In this document: piece after piece, positions 53,326 through 61,542 of the stretch
Numbering within the stretch: position 1 is the stretch's first letter
How the letters are laid out: every line of letters begins with the position of its first letter
Assembly: GCA_965140775.1 (NCBI GenBank)
Contig: OZ223471.1
Location: 1,240,001 to 1,304,000 of the forward strand
Length of the DNA: 64,000 nucleotides
DNA from: UBA6244 sp965140775
GTDB taxonomy: Bacteria; Bacteroidota; Bacteroidia; Bacteroidales; F082
Reading direction: 5' to 3'
Notes under the pieces: generated by a model
What the model was told of the DNA's origin: nothing
The model's database searches: none
Seen by the model: only the letters and a program-made list of their open reading frames with translations
Program-made: the position numbers and the translations under genes

Positions 53326-53468
53326 AAAAAATCGACTCACGGTGAGCTACTTATAAAAAATTGTATTACATTTGAGCGACTAAATACCTACAAACAACTA
53401 AAAATATCTCTTCCGTGAATCCGTACCTTGAGCAAAGTGTCAACACATATCTGGTTTTGATGGATGTG
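53326..53468 (+). repeat. 143-bp direct repeat, copy B
   Basis: Gap-free counterpart of 50249-50391 with about 17 mismatches. This copy precedes the nuclease-like gene. The two copies bracket the lactamase and the three small genes. Confidence 0.8.
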
Positions 53469-53645
53469 GTCTTGGGACAATAGTACACTGAAATGGCATG
53501 GAGAGAAAAAAAGACAATTTTAAACGTTTAGAAACACTTAAAAATGGCTAACATCAAGCTAATGAGGCATAAAGATAAACAAAATGGGGTTTTGGCGGTG
53601 AAGGTATAAGGGGGATAAATGGTGTAGGGGTGGGGTTATGCACTA

Positions 53646-53654
53646 GTTGGCAGC
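53646..53654 (+). repeat. left boundary core of the second cassette-like unit
   Basis: GTTGGCAGC. Its reverse complement matches GCTGCCAAT at 55661-55669 in 8 of 9 positions. The pair brackets the 651-residue gene. Confidence 0.5.
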
Positions 53655-53696
53655 AAGTAAAACATAACGCAAATAAAAAAATCAAGGAAAGACACA

Positions 53697-55652
53697 ATGA
53701 CGAAAAAAATCATTGATAAAATATTATGGATAGAAGGATTTTATCCATTTTCTTTAAAATTTGACATAAAAACAGCCCTTGAAAATCACAAACGGGAATT
53801 AGAGCCTTTAGAAATTGATTTGACTTCAAAATCAATTTTCAGATTTTCAAAATATTTCAATTCATATTTTAAAGATATATGTGTTGCTCTTGACAAGAAC
53901 TTACAGAACTCAACTTTAGACAAGTTTAGATTCATTGACTTAATAATTGCTGATTTAAATAGAACTGAATTACTTGTTGCAGAAGACAGCAAACAGACGC
54001 TCTTATCAGGTAGTTCCTTTGACAGCAATATGCCTGCAAATGTCTACATACAAAAACCTGAGTTCCAAAATAGCACAGAACCTGTTTGGGGTTTAATTGA
54101 TTCCGCTATTGAAACTGCTACCTTGAATTTAAACTACTTGAATTATGTCAAGTTCAATAAGAATCCTAAATTTACAGATGAACTGTCTCAAGTCGATGTT
54201 ATAAAGAACCTAGGGATTATTGGCTCAACCTTTTGTGCTATCAAACAATCTTATGACAAAATAATTTGGCGAGGCGATTTGATTGAGTTCGAAAATTCGA
54301 CAATTAAACTAAAGTCTAATCAACGCAATTTGATGTTGGACAATGTTGCCTTGACGAGATTAATGAGAAATATTGGTAGTGTTCAAATGGAACTAGAATC
54401 CGATTTAGAAGAATACAAATCAATTAAAAAATTGTATCACACTTCCCGCCATTTTCAAATTATAAAATCAATAGACGAAGAAGACGACCAACTAGTATTG
54501 AAATATCAGAGAAAGTCAAAAAAGGTGACAAATTCTTTTATTTCATTCACAGCACCAATACTCACATACTACCCCTTCTTTCATTCGGAAAAAATAATAG
54601 CATTTGAGAGTTTAACAATATTGGACCTAGTAAATCTGTTTTCCTCATTATGTGATTTTGTAATGGTTCTGCCTATTCCAGATTACAATGATACAGAAGT
54701 GAAAGATTTAAAAAAATTCAAGCGCTTCAATCCTAAGGTAAGCAAATCAACATTATTAGGCTACTTTAAAAAAACAACTAAGTATTCGGAAAAGCAAATA
54801 CTCATATTCTTAAATCTCTTAACTCAAAAAGGAAACAAACATGATTTGTTTCTTTACCCCATTTATGAAGAGAATGACTATTATTATTTTTCTCACTCAA
54901 CTATCAAGAGAGCCAATATGCTTTACTTAGTTGACAAATGGCTAGAAGTTGGAAATTGTGATTTAGCAGAACGTGGTTTTAAATTCGAGGATTATGTTAA
55001 AGATTTTTTAAGAGAGGAAAAGATGAATGCTTTCGCTAAATTTAATATTATTGAACATTCAAATTTTTGGTTTTTAGATGAAGATAATAATCGCCAAGAA
55101 GAAGAAATCGATTTAGTATTAAAAACTGAAACAGCAATAATCGTTGCTGAAATTAAATGCACAACATATCCATTCGAGCCTAATGATTTTTATAGTTCAT
55201 TTCAAACAATCAAAAAGGCAAGAAAACAAGTTTCTAGAAAATCAAAATTCCTTGAGGATAATTGGGAGAAATTCGAGGACATTTTAGGAAAAAAAGATGA
55301 TAGAAAAATTAAGAAAATAATAGTGGTTAACTTCCCACACTATGCAGGAAGAATTGTTGAAGATATACCTATTGCTGATTTTTACCTTTTCCTATCTTAC
55401 TTCAAATCAGGAAAACTTACAAATGTTAAAATAGAACGCAACAAGGGTATGACCGTAAATGAAATTCCTTATTATAATTCTGTTCGTTCCTTTGACGATA
55501 ATTTCGAACAATTTTTTAAAAACCCTATTCCAATTCAAGACTTAATATCCAGACAGAGAATCGAAGAATATGAAGTTACATTTAAAGGAACTGAACCAAA
55601 AACAGTTGCGGAAAGAATTATATATGTTGAAAAAACACCAGAAACTGACTAA
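53697..55652 (+). CDS. large protein with C-terminal PD-(D/E)XK nuclease-like domain
   Basis: 651 residues, soluble, with no signal peptide. The first about 400 residues are helical and unrecognised. A PD-(D/E)XK-type core is visible at about 425-520: Glu431 in RGFKFEDYVK, Asp472 in EEEIDLVLK, and Glu485-x-Lys487 in IVAEIKCTT, with the hydrophobic strand before ExK as expected. This layout is typical of restriction-like or defence nucleases; the target is unknown. The gene is very AT-rich, stands alone, and is bounded by inverted cores (53646-53654, 55661-55669). Defence function is inference. Confidence 0.85.
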   Translation: MTKKIIDKILWIEGFYPFSLKFDIKTALENHKRELEPLEIDLTSKSIFRFSKYFNSYFKDICVALDKNLQNSTLDKFRFIDLIIADLNRTELLVAEDSKQTLLSGSSFDSNMPANVYIQKPEFQNSTEPVWGLIDSAIETATLNLNYLNYVKFNKNPKFTDELSQVDVIKNLGIIGSTFCAIKQSYDKIIWRGDLIEFENSTIKLKSNQRNLMLDNVALTRLMRNIGSVQMELESDLEEYKSIKKLYHTSRHFQIIKSIDEEDDQLVLKYQRKSKKVTNSFISFTAPILTYYPFFHSEKIIAFESLTILDLVNLFSSLCDFVMVLPIPDYNDTEVKDLKKFKRFNPKVSKSTLLGYFKKTTKYSEKQILIFLNLLTQKGNKHDLFLYPIYEENDYYYFSHSTIKRANMLYLVDKWLEVGNCDLAERGFKFEDYVKDFLREEKMNAFAKFNIIEHSNFWFLDEDNNRQEEEIDLVLKTETAIIVAEIKCTTYPFEPNDFYSSFQTIKKARKQVSRKSKFLEDNWEKFEDILGKKDDRKIKKIIVVNFPHYAGRIVEDIPIADFYLFLSYFKSGKLTNVKIERNKGMTVNEIPYYNSVRSFDDNFEQFFKNPIPIQDLISRQRIEEYEVTFKGTEPKTVAERIIYVEKTPETD

Positions 55653-55660
55653 TAAAACCA

Positions 55661-55669
55661 GCTGCCAAT
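55661..55669 (+). repeat. right boundary core of the second cassette-like unit
   Basis: GCTGCCAAT, 9 bases after the nuclease-gene stop; inverted partner of 53646-53654. Confidence 0.5.
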
Positions 55670-55737
55670 AAATAGAACCCTAAGCGGTCGCCACGACCCA
55701 GTCCCGTATTTGCGGGATTGAACTACATCCCGATTTT

Positions 55738-55866
55738 ATGCACTTAGAAAAGAGATTGCTTATTTATTGGATAATTTCTTTGGCCGTTTCCTTTGTTTTT
55801 TTGTTTTGGTTCGTTTTAATCGCATCAATATCTGGTAAAAAAATTAAATCAATTGATAATCAATGA
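55738..55866 (+). CDS. possible 42-residue single-span membrane peptide
   Basis: The frame begins ATG at 55738 and encodes a positively charged start (MHLEKR), one long hydrophobic segment (LLIYWIISLAVSFVFLFWFV) and a basic tail (GKKIKSIDNQ). Such architecture occurs in small toxins and regulatory peptides, and equally in chance AT-rich frames. It lies 86 bases after the nuclease gene, at the island's right edge. No family is recognised. Confidence 0.35.
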   Translation: MHLEKRLLIYWIISLAVSFVFLFWFVLIASISGKKIKSIDNQ

Positions 55867-55924
55867 AGTGTGTTTTAGGTCAATCTATCCTAATTTGAAA
55901 AGTAAAACAGAAATTGAGAAAACC

Positions 55925-57277
55925 CTACCGATTGAAACCAATCACAAAACAAGTGAATTCATCCTCTTGGGGTTTAAGGTAAATATCCCCATTCATTTTT
56001 AGCATCATTTGTTTGCTTAGGCTCAGGCCAACGCCCGATCCGTTTTCTTTGGTGGTGAAGAATGGAACAAAAATCTGTTCTTTTATTTCTGCCGGAATCT
56101 TGGGGCCATTATTGGCTATCTCTATGGAAGTGAGTTGGTTTTGCTTTTGAAGGCTGACTTTTAATACGGCTTTGTTCACCTCTTGATTCAAAAGACATTC
56201 ATAGGCATTCTTGAGTAAATTATGAATCACCTGATTGAGCATTTGAGGATCAGTTTCCATATAGATATCATCGGGGATTTTTGCCCTTAGTTCTAATTGA
56301 TCAAAATCGGGATAAGTATGGATAGCTATAAGTGAGTTTTTAAGGAGTTCGGAGAGATTGATATTTCGAATCTCGGGTTTGGGAAGTTTTGTGAATTTCC
56401 TGTAATTCTCTACAAATTTCATTAAACCTGAACTTCTGTCTTCTATTACGGATAGTCCTTTGATGGTATTTCCAATAATTTTTTGATCCACATCCTTTGC
56501 CGGTAAATCATTGTTATCCTTAGTGAAATATCCTGAAATCACCTGAGATAAAGTGGTAATAGGTGCAATATTGTTCATAATTTCGTGAGAGAGAGTGCGC
56601 GCCAATTTAATCCAGGCTTCAACTTCACCATTGTCCAGTTCCTTTGTAATATCACTAACAGCAATCAGTCGCAGTCTTTCGTGAGTAGTTTTTATTTCCG
56701 ATAATTTGAACAATAGTTTTTGTCCGTATTGATTCTCAAAAATAGCCGATGTTTTTTGGAGAGGATGGTGAATCAGAAAATAAGGTAAAGCCTTGTCAAG
56801 CTTAAGTAAAGAATTAATATGGTGAAATTCGTAAAGACCTGTTAGTTTGGTTGCTGACGGATTGATATTGATAACTCTGTTATGCGCATTGATGGAAAAT
56901 AAACCCGTGGCCGATTGTTTAATGACCTTTTTGAAATATTGCTCCTGAGTACTGATTTCTATTTTAGCATTTTTAAACAACTCATTGAGTCTGTTCATAC
57001 CTTTATAAACATCGTCAATGGATTTGTTTCCGGATTCTGGTGGTGGTTTTAAGGTGGTATCTTCATTTTCTATTCCCAAAAGAAAATAAGACATCCAGCG
57101 GTTGATATTGTTGAAATAGCGTATGAGAAAGACAGTATTGAAAATAGCCAGAATAGCCAGGCTGCCGCCTATCCAAAAATTAGTTTCAATAAATAAATAG
57201 TAATAAGCTACAATACTTAAGCTGATGAGTATTAATATTCTGAGGATGATGTTAAAATAGAAATTCTTGTAGACCAT
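55925..57277 (-). CDS. membrane sensor histidine kinase (NtrB-like)
   Basis: 450 residues. Two N-terminal membrane helices (about 9-28 and 33-53) with almost no periplasmic loop suggest sensing within the membrane or cytoplasm. A PAS-like domain spans about 115-215 (ATGLFSINAHNRVININPSA). The phosphoacceptor His is in ARTLSHEIMNNIAPITTLSQ. ATPase boxes follow: HNLLKNAYECL (N), EIANNGPKIP (G1), FFTTKENGSGVGLSLSKQ (F/G2). It lies 9 bases after the response regulator gene, and both form one operon. Confidence 0.95.
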   Translation of the reverse strand: MVYKNFYFNIILRILILISLSIVAYYYLFIETNFWIGGSLAILAIFNTVFLIRYFNNINRWMSYFLLGIENEDTTLKPPPESGNKSIDDVYKGMNRLNELFKNAKIEISTQEQYFKKVIKQSATGLFSINAHNRVININPSATKLTGLYEFHHINSLLKLDKALPYFLIHHPLQKTSAIFENQYGQKLLFKLSEIKTTHERLRLIAVSDITKELDNGEVEAWIKLARTLSHEIMNNIAPITTLSQVISGYFTKDNNDLPAKDVDQKIIGNTIKGLSVIEDRSSGLMKFVENYRKFTKLPKPEIRNINLSELLKNSLIAIHTYPDFDQLELRAKIPDDIYMETDPQMLNQVIHNLLKNAYECLLNQEVNKAVLKVSLQKQNQLTSIEIANNGPKIPAEIKEQIFVPFFTTKENGSGVGLSLSKQMMLKMNGDIYLKPQEDEFTCFVIGFNR

Positions 57278-57286
57278 AGCAGTTTG

Positions 57287-58651
57287 TTATAATCCGTATT
57301 TTTTCATTTTGTTATAAAGCGTAGGACGAGTAATGCCCAGGCTTTTAGAAACTTGACTCATATTACCTTTGTATTTATTGATATGGCTAATGATCAGTTT
57401 TCTTTCCATTTCTTCTAAAGTGTTGTTTTGCAAATCTGATTCTGTTTTTGGGATGTTTTTATTTAGGCTAAAACTATGCTCGTCCAGTTTATCCGACTCC
57501 GCCAAAATAACTGCTTTTTCCATACTATGCTGTAGCTCTCTTACATTTCCGGGCCAGGAATATTTTAATAGAGCCTCCTCTGCATTTTCTGTTATGGAAA
57601 ACTTAGGCTTGTTGTATTTCTGGGCATATTTAGTAAGAAAAAAATGAGACAATAGGAGTATGTCGTTTCCTCTGTTTCTTAGCGGTGGAAGCTCGATATT
57701 GATCGTATTAATTCTATACAATAAATCTTCTCTAAAATTGCCATTGGAAACCATTTGATGGATATCTTTATTGGTTGCTGTAATAAGCCTGATGTTGATG
57801 GGAATTTCTTTTGTACTACCAATTCTAGAGATTTTTCGACTTTGTAGAGCAGTTAAAATCTTAGCTTGAAGTGATAGGTTTAAATTCCCTATTTCGTCCA
57901 GAAACAAGCTTCCATTTTGTGCTGCTTCAAATTTCCCAATTCTGTCTTCTTTGGCATCGGTAAAGGCTCCTTTCTTATAGCCAAATAATTCGCTTTCGAA
58001 TAAAGACTCACTCACAGCACCCATATCCACTGTAATTAAGGCCTCGTTATTTCTTTTTGATAAACGATGGATTTCTCTGGCAATAAGTTCTTTGCCTGTG
58101 CCATTTTCGCCTGTAATGAGAATATTGGCCTCGGTTTGGGCTACTTTTTCTACCATTTGCATTAGTCGCAACATAGCTTCCGATTGTCCCACAATTGATT
58201 TATAATTGGAGGAGAGTTGGCTTTGCAGGCTTTGGGTTTTTTGTTTGAGCTCAGAGTTTTCCAATTTGCTTTTTCGCATTTGTAAAGCGGCGTGAAGAGT
58301 AGAGATGAGTTTGTGGTTGTCCCAGGGTTTAAGAATAAAGTCAAAAGCACCTTCTTTAACGGTCTTTACCGCCAATTCCACATCGCCATAGGCTGTAATC
58401 ATAATGATACTGATGGTGGGATCGGTTTTAAGAATTTCCCGAAGCCAAAACAGACCCTCGTTTCCTGAATTGATTCCGGTTTTAAAATTCATATCCAGCA
58501 ATACCACATCAATTTCTTTTTTTCTAATGGTGGAAATAACAGAACCGGGGTGGCTTAGGGTATAAACCTCCTTAAATTCTGTTTGAACCAGCATTTCCAA
58601 AGATTCGCGTATGCCTTTATGGTCGTCTATAATTAAAATGCTATCAGCCAT
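57287..58651 (-). CDS. sigma-54-dependent response regulator (NtrC family)
   Basis: 454 residues. Receiver domain at 1-120 with phosphoacceptor Asp53 (LLDMNF) and Lys in LKPWDN. The AAA+ domain (about 150-390) has Walker A TGENGTGKEL, the sigma-54 contact loop YKKGAFTDAKED (GAFTGA with Asp in the fifth position) and Walker B GSLFLDEIGNL. A Fis-type HTH closes the protein (MSQVSKSLGITRPTLYNKMK). It activates sigma-54 promoters when phosphorylated by the adjacent kinase. A TGTAAA-N5-TTTACA palindrome lies 55 bases upstream, suggesting autoregulation. Confidence 0.96.
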   Translation of the reverse strand: MADSILIIDDHKGIRESLEMLVQTEFKEVYTLSHPGSVISTIRKKEIDVVLLDMNFKTGINSGNEGLFWLREILKTDPTISIIMITAYGDVELAVKTVKEGAFDFILKPWDNHKLISTLHAALQMRKSKLENSELKQKTQSLQSQLSSNYKSIVGQSEAMLRLMQMVEKVAQTEANILITGENGTGKELIAREIHRLSKRNNEALITVDMGAVSESLFESELFGYKKGAFTDAKEDRIGKFEAAQNGSLFLDEIGNLNLSLQAKILTALQSRKISRIGSTKEIPINIRLITATNKDIHQMVSNGNFREDLLYRINTINIELPPLRNRGNDILLLSHFFLTKYAQKYNKPKFSITENAEEALLKYSWPGNVRELQHSMEKAVILAESDKLDEHSFSLNKNIPKTESDLQNNTLEEMERKLIISHINKYKGNMSQVSKSLGITRPTLYNKMKKYGL

Positions 58652-58705
58652 ATCGTTTAAATTGTTTTGCGAAGATAATAGCTGATAAACCAGAAGCCAA
58701 GAATG

Positions 58706-58722
58706 TGTAAAATATTTTTACA
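58706..58722. promoter_or_regulatory. 17-bp palindrome TGTAAA-N5-TTTACA upstream of the NtrC-like gene
   Basis: Perfect palindromic half-sites TGTAAA (58706-58711) and TTTACA (58717-58722) separated by 5 bases. The same motif occurs three times, overlapping, upstream of tolC. It is the likely binding site of the NtrC-like regulator. Confidence 0.6.
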
Positions 58723-58798
58723 GTAAAGCTGGAATGATTATTCGTTTTTAATCCAGGACATTAAAAGAGCGTATTTCTGTTTTGCGGTGAATTCAATA

Positions 58799-59722
58799 CT
58801 ATTCCAAAGATTTTTGCTTGATAAAATCAGCGATAAATTTGGTGTAAATATTGTTTTTATTCTTACTCATATCCATCCACAATTGTGTATGGTCTTTATT
58901 ATGCACATTTAAAACCTGAAAGTCGGAATTGTTTTTTTCGATAAGAGTTTGTTCAAAACTCTTGGTAAACAGATAGGAGTAAGATTCTGAAATTAAAAGC
59001 AAAGGTGTTATCAGACTATCAATATAGGTAATTGGAGAGGCATCAATTTGTTCCTCAATACTTTCACCAAAAACAGGATTGATATGATTGTATAAATAGG
59101 AGGAGTCTTCCTGAATTAACTGATTCTTGTAGTCCACAATATCGTAACCACCTGCAACAGGGATGAGGCCTTTGATCATTTGATTGGAAAGCCCGACTTC
59201 TTTTAGATATCTATTGTCCATTGCCAACAAAGCCGATAGATGAGCACCAGATGAATAACCCCCCACAAAAATGTTTTCTTTGGAATAGCCATATTGATCG
59301 GCATTTTCGTAAATCCATTTAAATGCCAGGGCTATGTCTTTAACGTGCTCAGGATGTTTGATGCCCTCCTCATTGAAAGGCTCTGCAATAAGTGCCGGAC
59401 TAAGCCTGTGACCCACTGCTATGGCACAAATTCCTTCGTTGGCGAAGTTTCTACATAAATCCATTTCTCTGTTTCTATCAACATATGCCCAGGCTCCTCC
59501 GCCTATCCATAAAATAACTGGTGGATGATCTATGCCTTTTGGCATTAGAATATTCAACCTTGTTTTCTCTGGCTGCGAAGATATTTTATCGCCATAGTAA
59601 GAAATGTCTACATATTCTGTTATGCTCGTATCATTTTGCTGAACAGTTTCGTTTGGGTTTTCTTGAGCAAAGCTGATCATTATTGAGGTGATCAAAACAA
59701 ATGTTAGTATTTGTTTTTTCAT
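58799..59722 (-). CDS. exported alpha/beta hydrolase (esterase/lipase-like)
   Basis: 307 residues. Signal peptide at about 1-19 (ends ISFAQ). An oxyanion-hole GGGAW (PVILWIGGGAWAYVDRN) and the nucleophile elbow GGYSSGAHLSALLA (about 150-163) place it in the hormone-sensitive-lipase/BD-FAE-like group. The catalytic His is probably in NVHNKDHTQLW near residue 283, and the Asp in an upstream strand. The substrate is unknown. It shares a divergent intergenic region with tolC and lies next to the two-component system, so it may belong to the same regulon. Confidence 0.9.
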   Translation of the reverse strand: MKKQILTFVLITSIMISFAQENPNETVQQNDTSITEYVDISYYGDKISSQPEKTRLNILMPKGIDHPPVILWIGGGAWAYVDRNREMDLCRNFANEGICAIAVGHRLSPALIAEPFNEEGIKHPEHVKDIALAFKWIYENADQYGYSKENIFVGGYSSGAHLSALLAMDNRYLKEVGLSNQMIKGLIPVAGGYDIVDYKNQLIQEDSSYLYNHINPVFGESIEEQIDASPITYIDSLITPLLLISESYSYLFTKSFEQTLIEKNNSDFQVLNVHNKDHTQLWMDMSKNKNNIYTKFIADFIKQKSLE

Positions 59723-59884
59723 GGTGTTTTGTTTTTAAGGTACAACAAATGAGAATGTGCCTTCAAAAATATATATTTTCCCGGTCTAATTTGATTGATA
59801 TTGATTTTTTGATTTAATCTCTGGGTCTGCGCCGTGGCTGTTTAGTAATATATTCTTTTTAAATTTATTTCTAATTTCCTCCCC

Positions 59885-59923
59885 TGTAAAACCCCTTTAC
59901 ACTGGCTGTAAAAAATCTTTACA
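59885..59923. promoter_or_regulatory. four TGTAAA/TTTACA half-sites phased every 11 bp
   Basis: TGTAAA at 59885, TTTACA at 59896, TGTAAA at 59907 and TTTACA at 59918: four perfect half-sites exactly 11 bp apart, forming three overlapping palindromes with N5 spacers. They lie about 65-105 bases upstream of the -24 element, where NtrC-type activators bind. The 11-bp phase puts sites on one face of the helix. Confidence 0.65.
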
Positions 59924-59962
59924 CTTTGATGGTTTTTATTGCTCGAAAATTGTTATATGTAA

Positions 59963-59982
59963 TGTAAAATCAACTATTTACA
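59963..59982. promoter_or_regulatory. additional TGTAAA-N8-TTTACA pair next to the -24 element
   Basis: TGTAAA at 59963-59968 and TTTACA at 59977-59982, with an 8-base spacer instead of 5. It ends 5 bases before the -24/-12-like element and might hinder or assist polymerase binding. Confidence 0.45.
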
Positions 59983-59987
59983 TATTA

Positions 59988-60003
59988 TGGCATAAGGCTT
60001 GAA
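59988..60003 (+). promoter_or_regulatory. sigma-54-like -24/-12 promoter of tolC operon
   Basis: TGGCATAAGGCTTGAA aligns with the consensus TGGCAyr-N4-TTGCA: TGGCA and TTG are at the right distance, but the C of the -12 GC is replaced by A. Transcription would start near 60015, 14 bases before the first tolC ATG. Confidence 0.5.
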
Positions 60004-60028
60004 ATAGAAATGGCAAATAGAGAAAATA

Positions 60029-61399
60029 ATGAATATAAACACATCATACTACAGAACTTCAATTTTCAATATTCAATGGAGCCATCATTTAAAAACAATG
60101 GGCATTATTTTGTTTTTATCGATGGCTCTTTTTTCCCGGGGGCAGGATGTGTGGAGTCTGGGAGACTGCATTAATTATGGCCTGGAACATAATTTGGATT
60201 TGAATATGAAATTGAATGAAGTGGAAACTGGCGAAATCAATTTGAAAGAAAGTAAATCCCGTCTTTATCCCGATTTTAATTTGGGTAGTAATCTGGATTA
60301 TAATTTTGGCCGTGCCATTGATGGAGATAACAACGTAACCTTCGATGCCAGTTTTGCCAATAATTATTGGGTAAGTTCCAATCTTACAGTTTTTCAGGGA
60401 TTGGTCAAACGACAAAATATTCACTATCAAAAATATTTATTGACTGCCAAACTGGAGGAGGTTGAAATAGAAAAGAATGAGTTAGTCACCCAAATATTAA
60501 GTAGTTATTATACGGTTTTGTATTCCAAAGGATTGGCCGATGTGGCTGTGAGTCAGTTGGAGTTGAGCAAACAGCAATATGAGCGCATGAATAAATTGGT
60601 TGAAGTGGGCAGGGAGTCGCCCCTTTCGGCACAGGATTTAAAAAGCCAGATGGCCGAAGATCAATTGGCACTGACCAAAGCACAAAACCAATGGAGAAAG
60701 AGTTTTATCGAACTCAAACAACTCCTAAGACTAGATGCAGGAGTATCATTTGAAATTGATAGTTTGGAATTACAACAAATAACTATAGTTCCGGAATATC
60801 AGGTGGAGGAGGTTTTTAAAAGAGCCAGTGAATCATTGCCACAGTTGAAGCAACAAAACCTTTTATTGAAAGCCGGAGAAAAAGAGCTTAAAATAGCCAA
60901 AGGATATGTGTTGCCTTCACTGGGCTTATCTGCTGGTTATTCCACCGTTTTTTATTCCAATTCCAGTCTGAAATATACCAAGCAATTAGAAAACAATCAA
61001 AACCAATATGTGGCGGCCAGTTTGCAAATGCCCATTTTCAATCATTCTCAGGTCAGCTCACAAATCAAACGAAAAAAGATAGCCTTAAATACACAAAAAT
61101 TGCAATATGAAAAACAAAAAGAGGCTTTGTATATAGAAATATGGAATGCCATAGAAGGTTTAAAATCAGCGGAAAAGGAATATCGTTCTTCTCAGGAGCT
61201 ATTCGAGTTTAGCCAGTTGAATTTAAAAAATACAAGTAAGAAACTCGAAAAAGGACTGGCTAATACTACAGAATTTGAAACAGCAAAACAGAGGTATGTT
61301 TTAGCGCAAGCCAATTTATTAAAAGCCAAAATGATTTACATCATGCGACAGGATATGTTGGTGTTTTATCAAACTGCGAATTGGGAACATTTATATTAA
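60029..61399 (+). CDS. TolC-family outer-membrane efflux protein
   Basis: 456 residues. A hydrophobic signal core (MGIILFLSMALFSRGQ, about 24-39) follows a 23-residue extension, so the ATG at 60098 is an alternative start. Two TolC-type repeats of long helices and beta strands follow, with WSLGDCINYGLEHNLDLNMK at the mature start and typical Leu/Gln-rich coiled-coil stretches (LAQANLLKAKMIYIM) at the end. It forms the outer-membrane channel of a tripartite exporter with the HlyD-type adaptor and MacB-like permease downstream. Confidence 0.94.
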   Translation: MNINTSYYRTSIFNIQWSHHLKTMGIILFLSMALFSRGQDVWSLGDCINYGLEHNLDLNMKLNEVETGEINLKESKSRLYPDFNLGSNLDYNFGRAIDGDNNVTFDASFANNYWVSSNLTVFQGLVKRQNIHYQKYLLTAKLEEVEIEKNELVTQILSSYYTVLYSKGLADVAVSQLELSKQQYERMNKLVEVGRESPLSAQDLKSQMAEDQLALTKAQNQWRKSFIELKQLLRLDAGVSFEIDSLELQQITIVPEYQVEEVFKRASESLPQLKQQNLLLKAGEKELKIAKGYVLPSLGLSAGYSTVFYSNSSLKYTKQLENNQNQYVAASLQMPIFNHSQVSSQIKRKKIALNTQKLQYEKQKEALYIEIWNAIEGLKSAEKEYRSSQELFEFSQLNLKNTSKKLEKGLANTTEFETAKQRYVLAQANLLKAKMIYIMRQDMLVFYQTANWEHLY

Positions 61400-61407
61400 G
61401 GAAATCG

Positions 61408-61460
61408 CTTAGTGCCTTTGTGGCAAAAATAATATGGCACGAAGACTCAAAGACACAAAG
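61408..61460. repeat. REP-like imperfect palindrome
   Basis: CTTAGTGCCTTTGTGGC followed after 11 bases by GGCACGAAGACTCAAAG, paired at about 12 of 17 positions, with a further GACACAAAG copy. Similar intergenic sequences (CTTAGTGCCTTTGTG-type) occur in many bacterial genomes; that comparison is from memory. Confidence 0.45.
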
Positions 61461-61499
61461 TAGCACAAGAAATAGAAAAGTTCTTAAAGTATTGAAAAT

Positions 61500-61542
61500 G
61501 AAAATCAGGTATATGCCTGACCCTAAAGGTAACCTGATTTTC
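61500..61542. other. stem-loop between tolC and adaptor gene
   Basis: GAAAATCAGGT (61500-61510) pairs perfectly with ACCTGATTTTC (61532-61542) around a 21-base loop. The following bases are TAAAAAAATATA, so it lacks the T-run of an intrinsic terminator on the plus strand. It may protect the tolC mRNA end or modulate downstream expression. Confidence 0.55.

Larger units (their letters stand above)
53125..53696. other. intergenic region before the nuclease-like gene
   Basis: About 570 bases with no gene. It holds three degenerate 24-bp repeats (53174-53240), copy B of the 143-bp repeat and, at its 3' end, the cassette-like boundary GTTGGCAGC (53646-53654). Confidence 0.5.
59723..60028. other. 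divergent regulatory region between hydrolase and tolC
   Basis: 306 bases holding the half-site array 59885-59923, a further pair at 59963-59982 and the -24/-12-like element 59988-60003. No other gene or terminator is visible. No clear promoter for the hydrolase is seen. Confidence 0.6.

Noticed and set aside
50249..55866. Prophage or complete insertion sequence in the AT-rich island
   Set aside because: No transposase, integrase, recombinase, portal, capsid or terminase gene is visible; only repeats and cargo genes.
61500..61542. Stem-loop as a terminator of tolC
   Set aside because: The stem is followed by A-rich sequence rather than a T-run, so intrinsic termination on the plus strand is unlikely.
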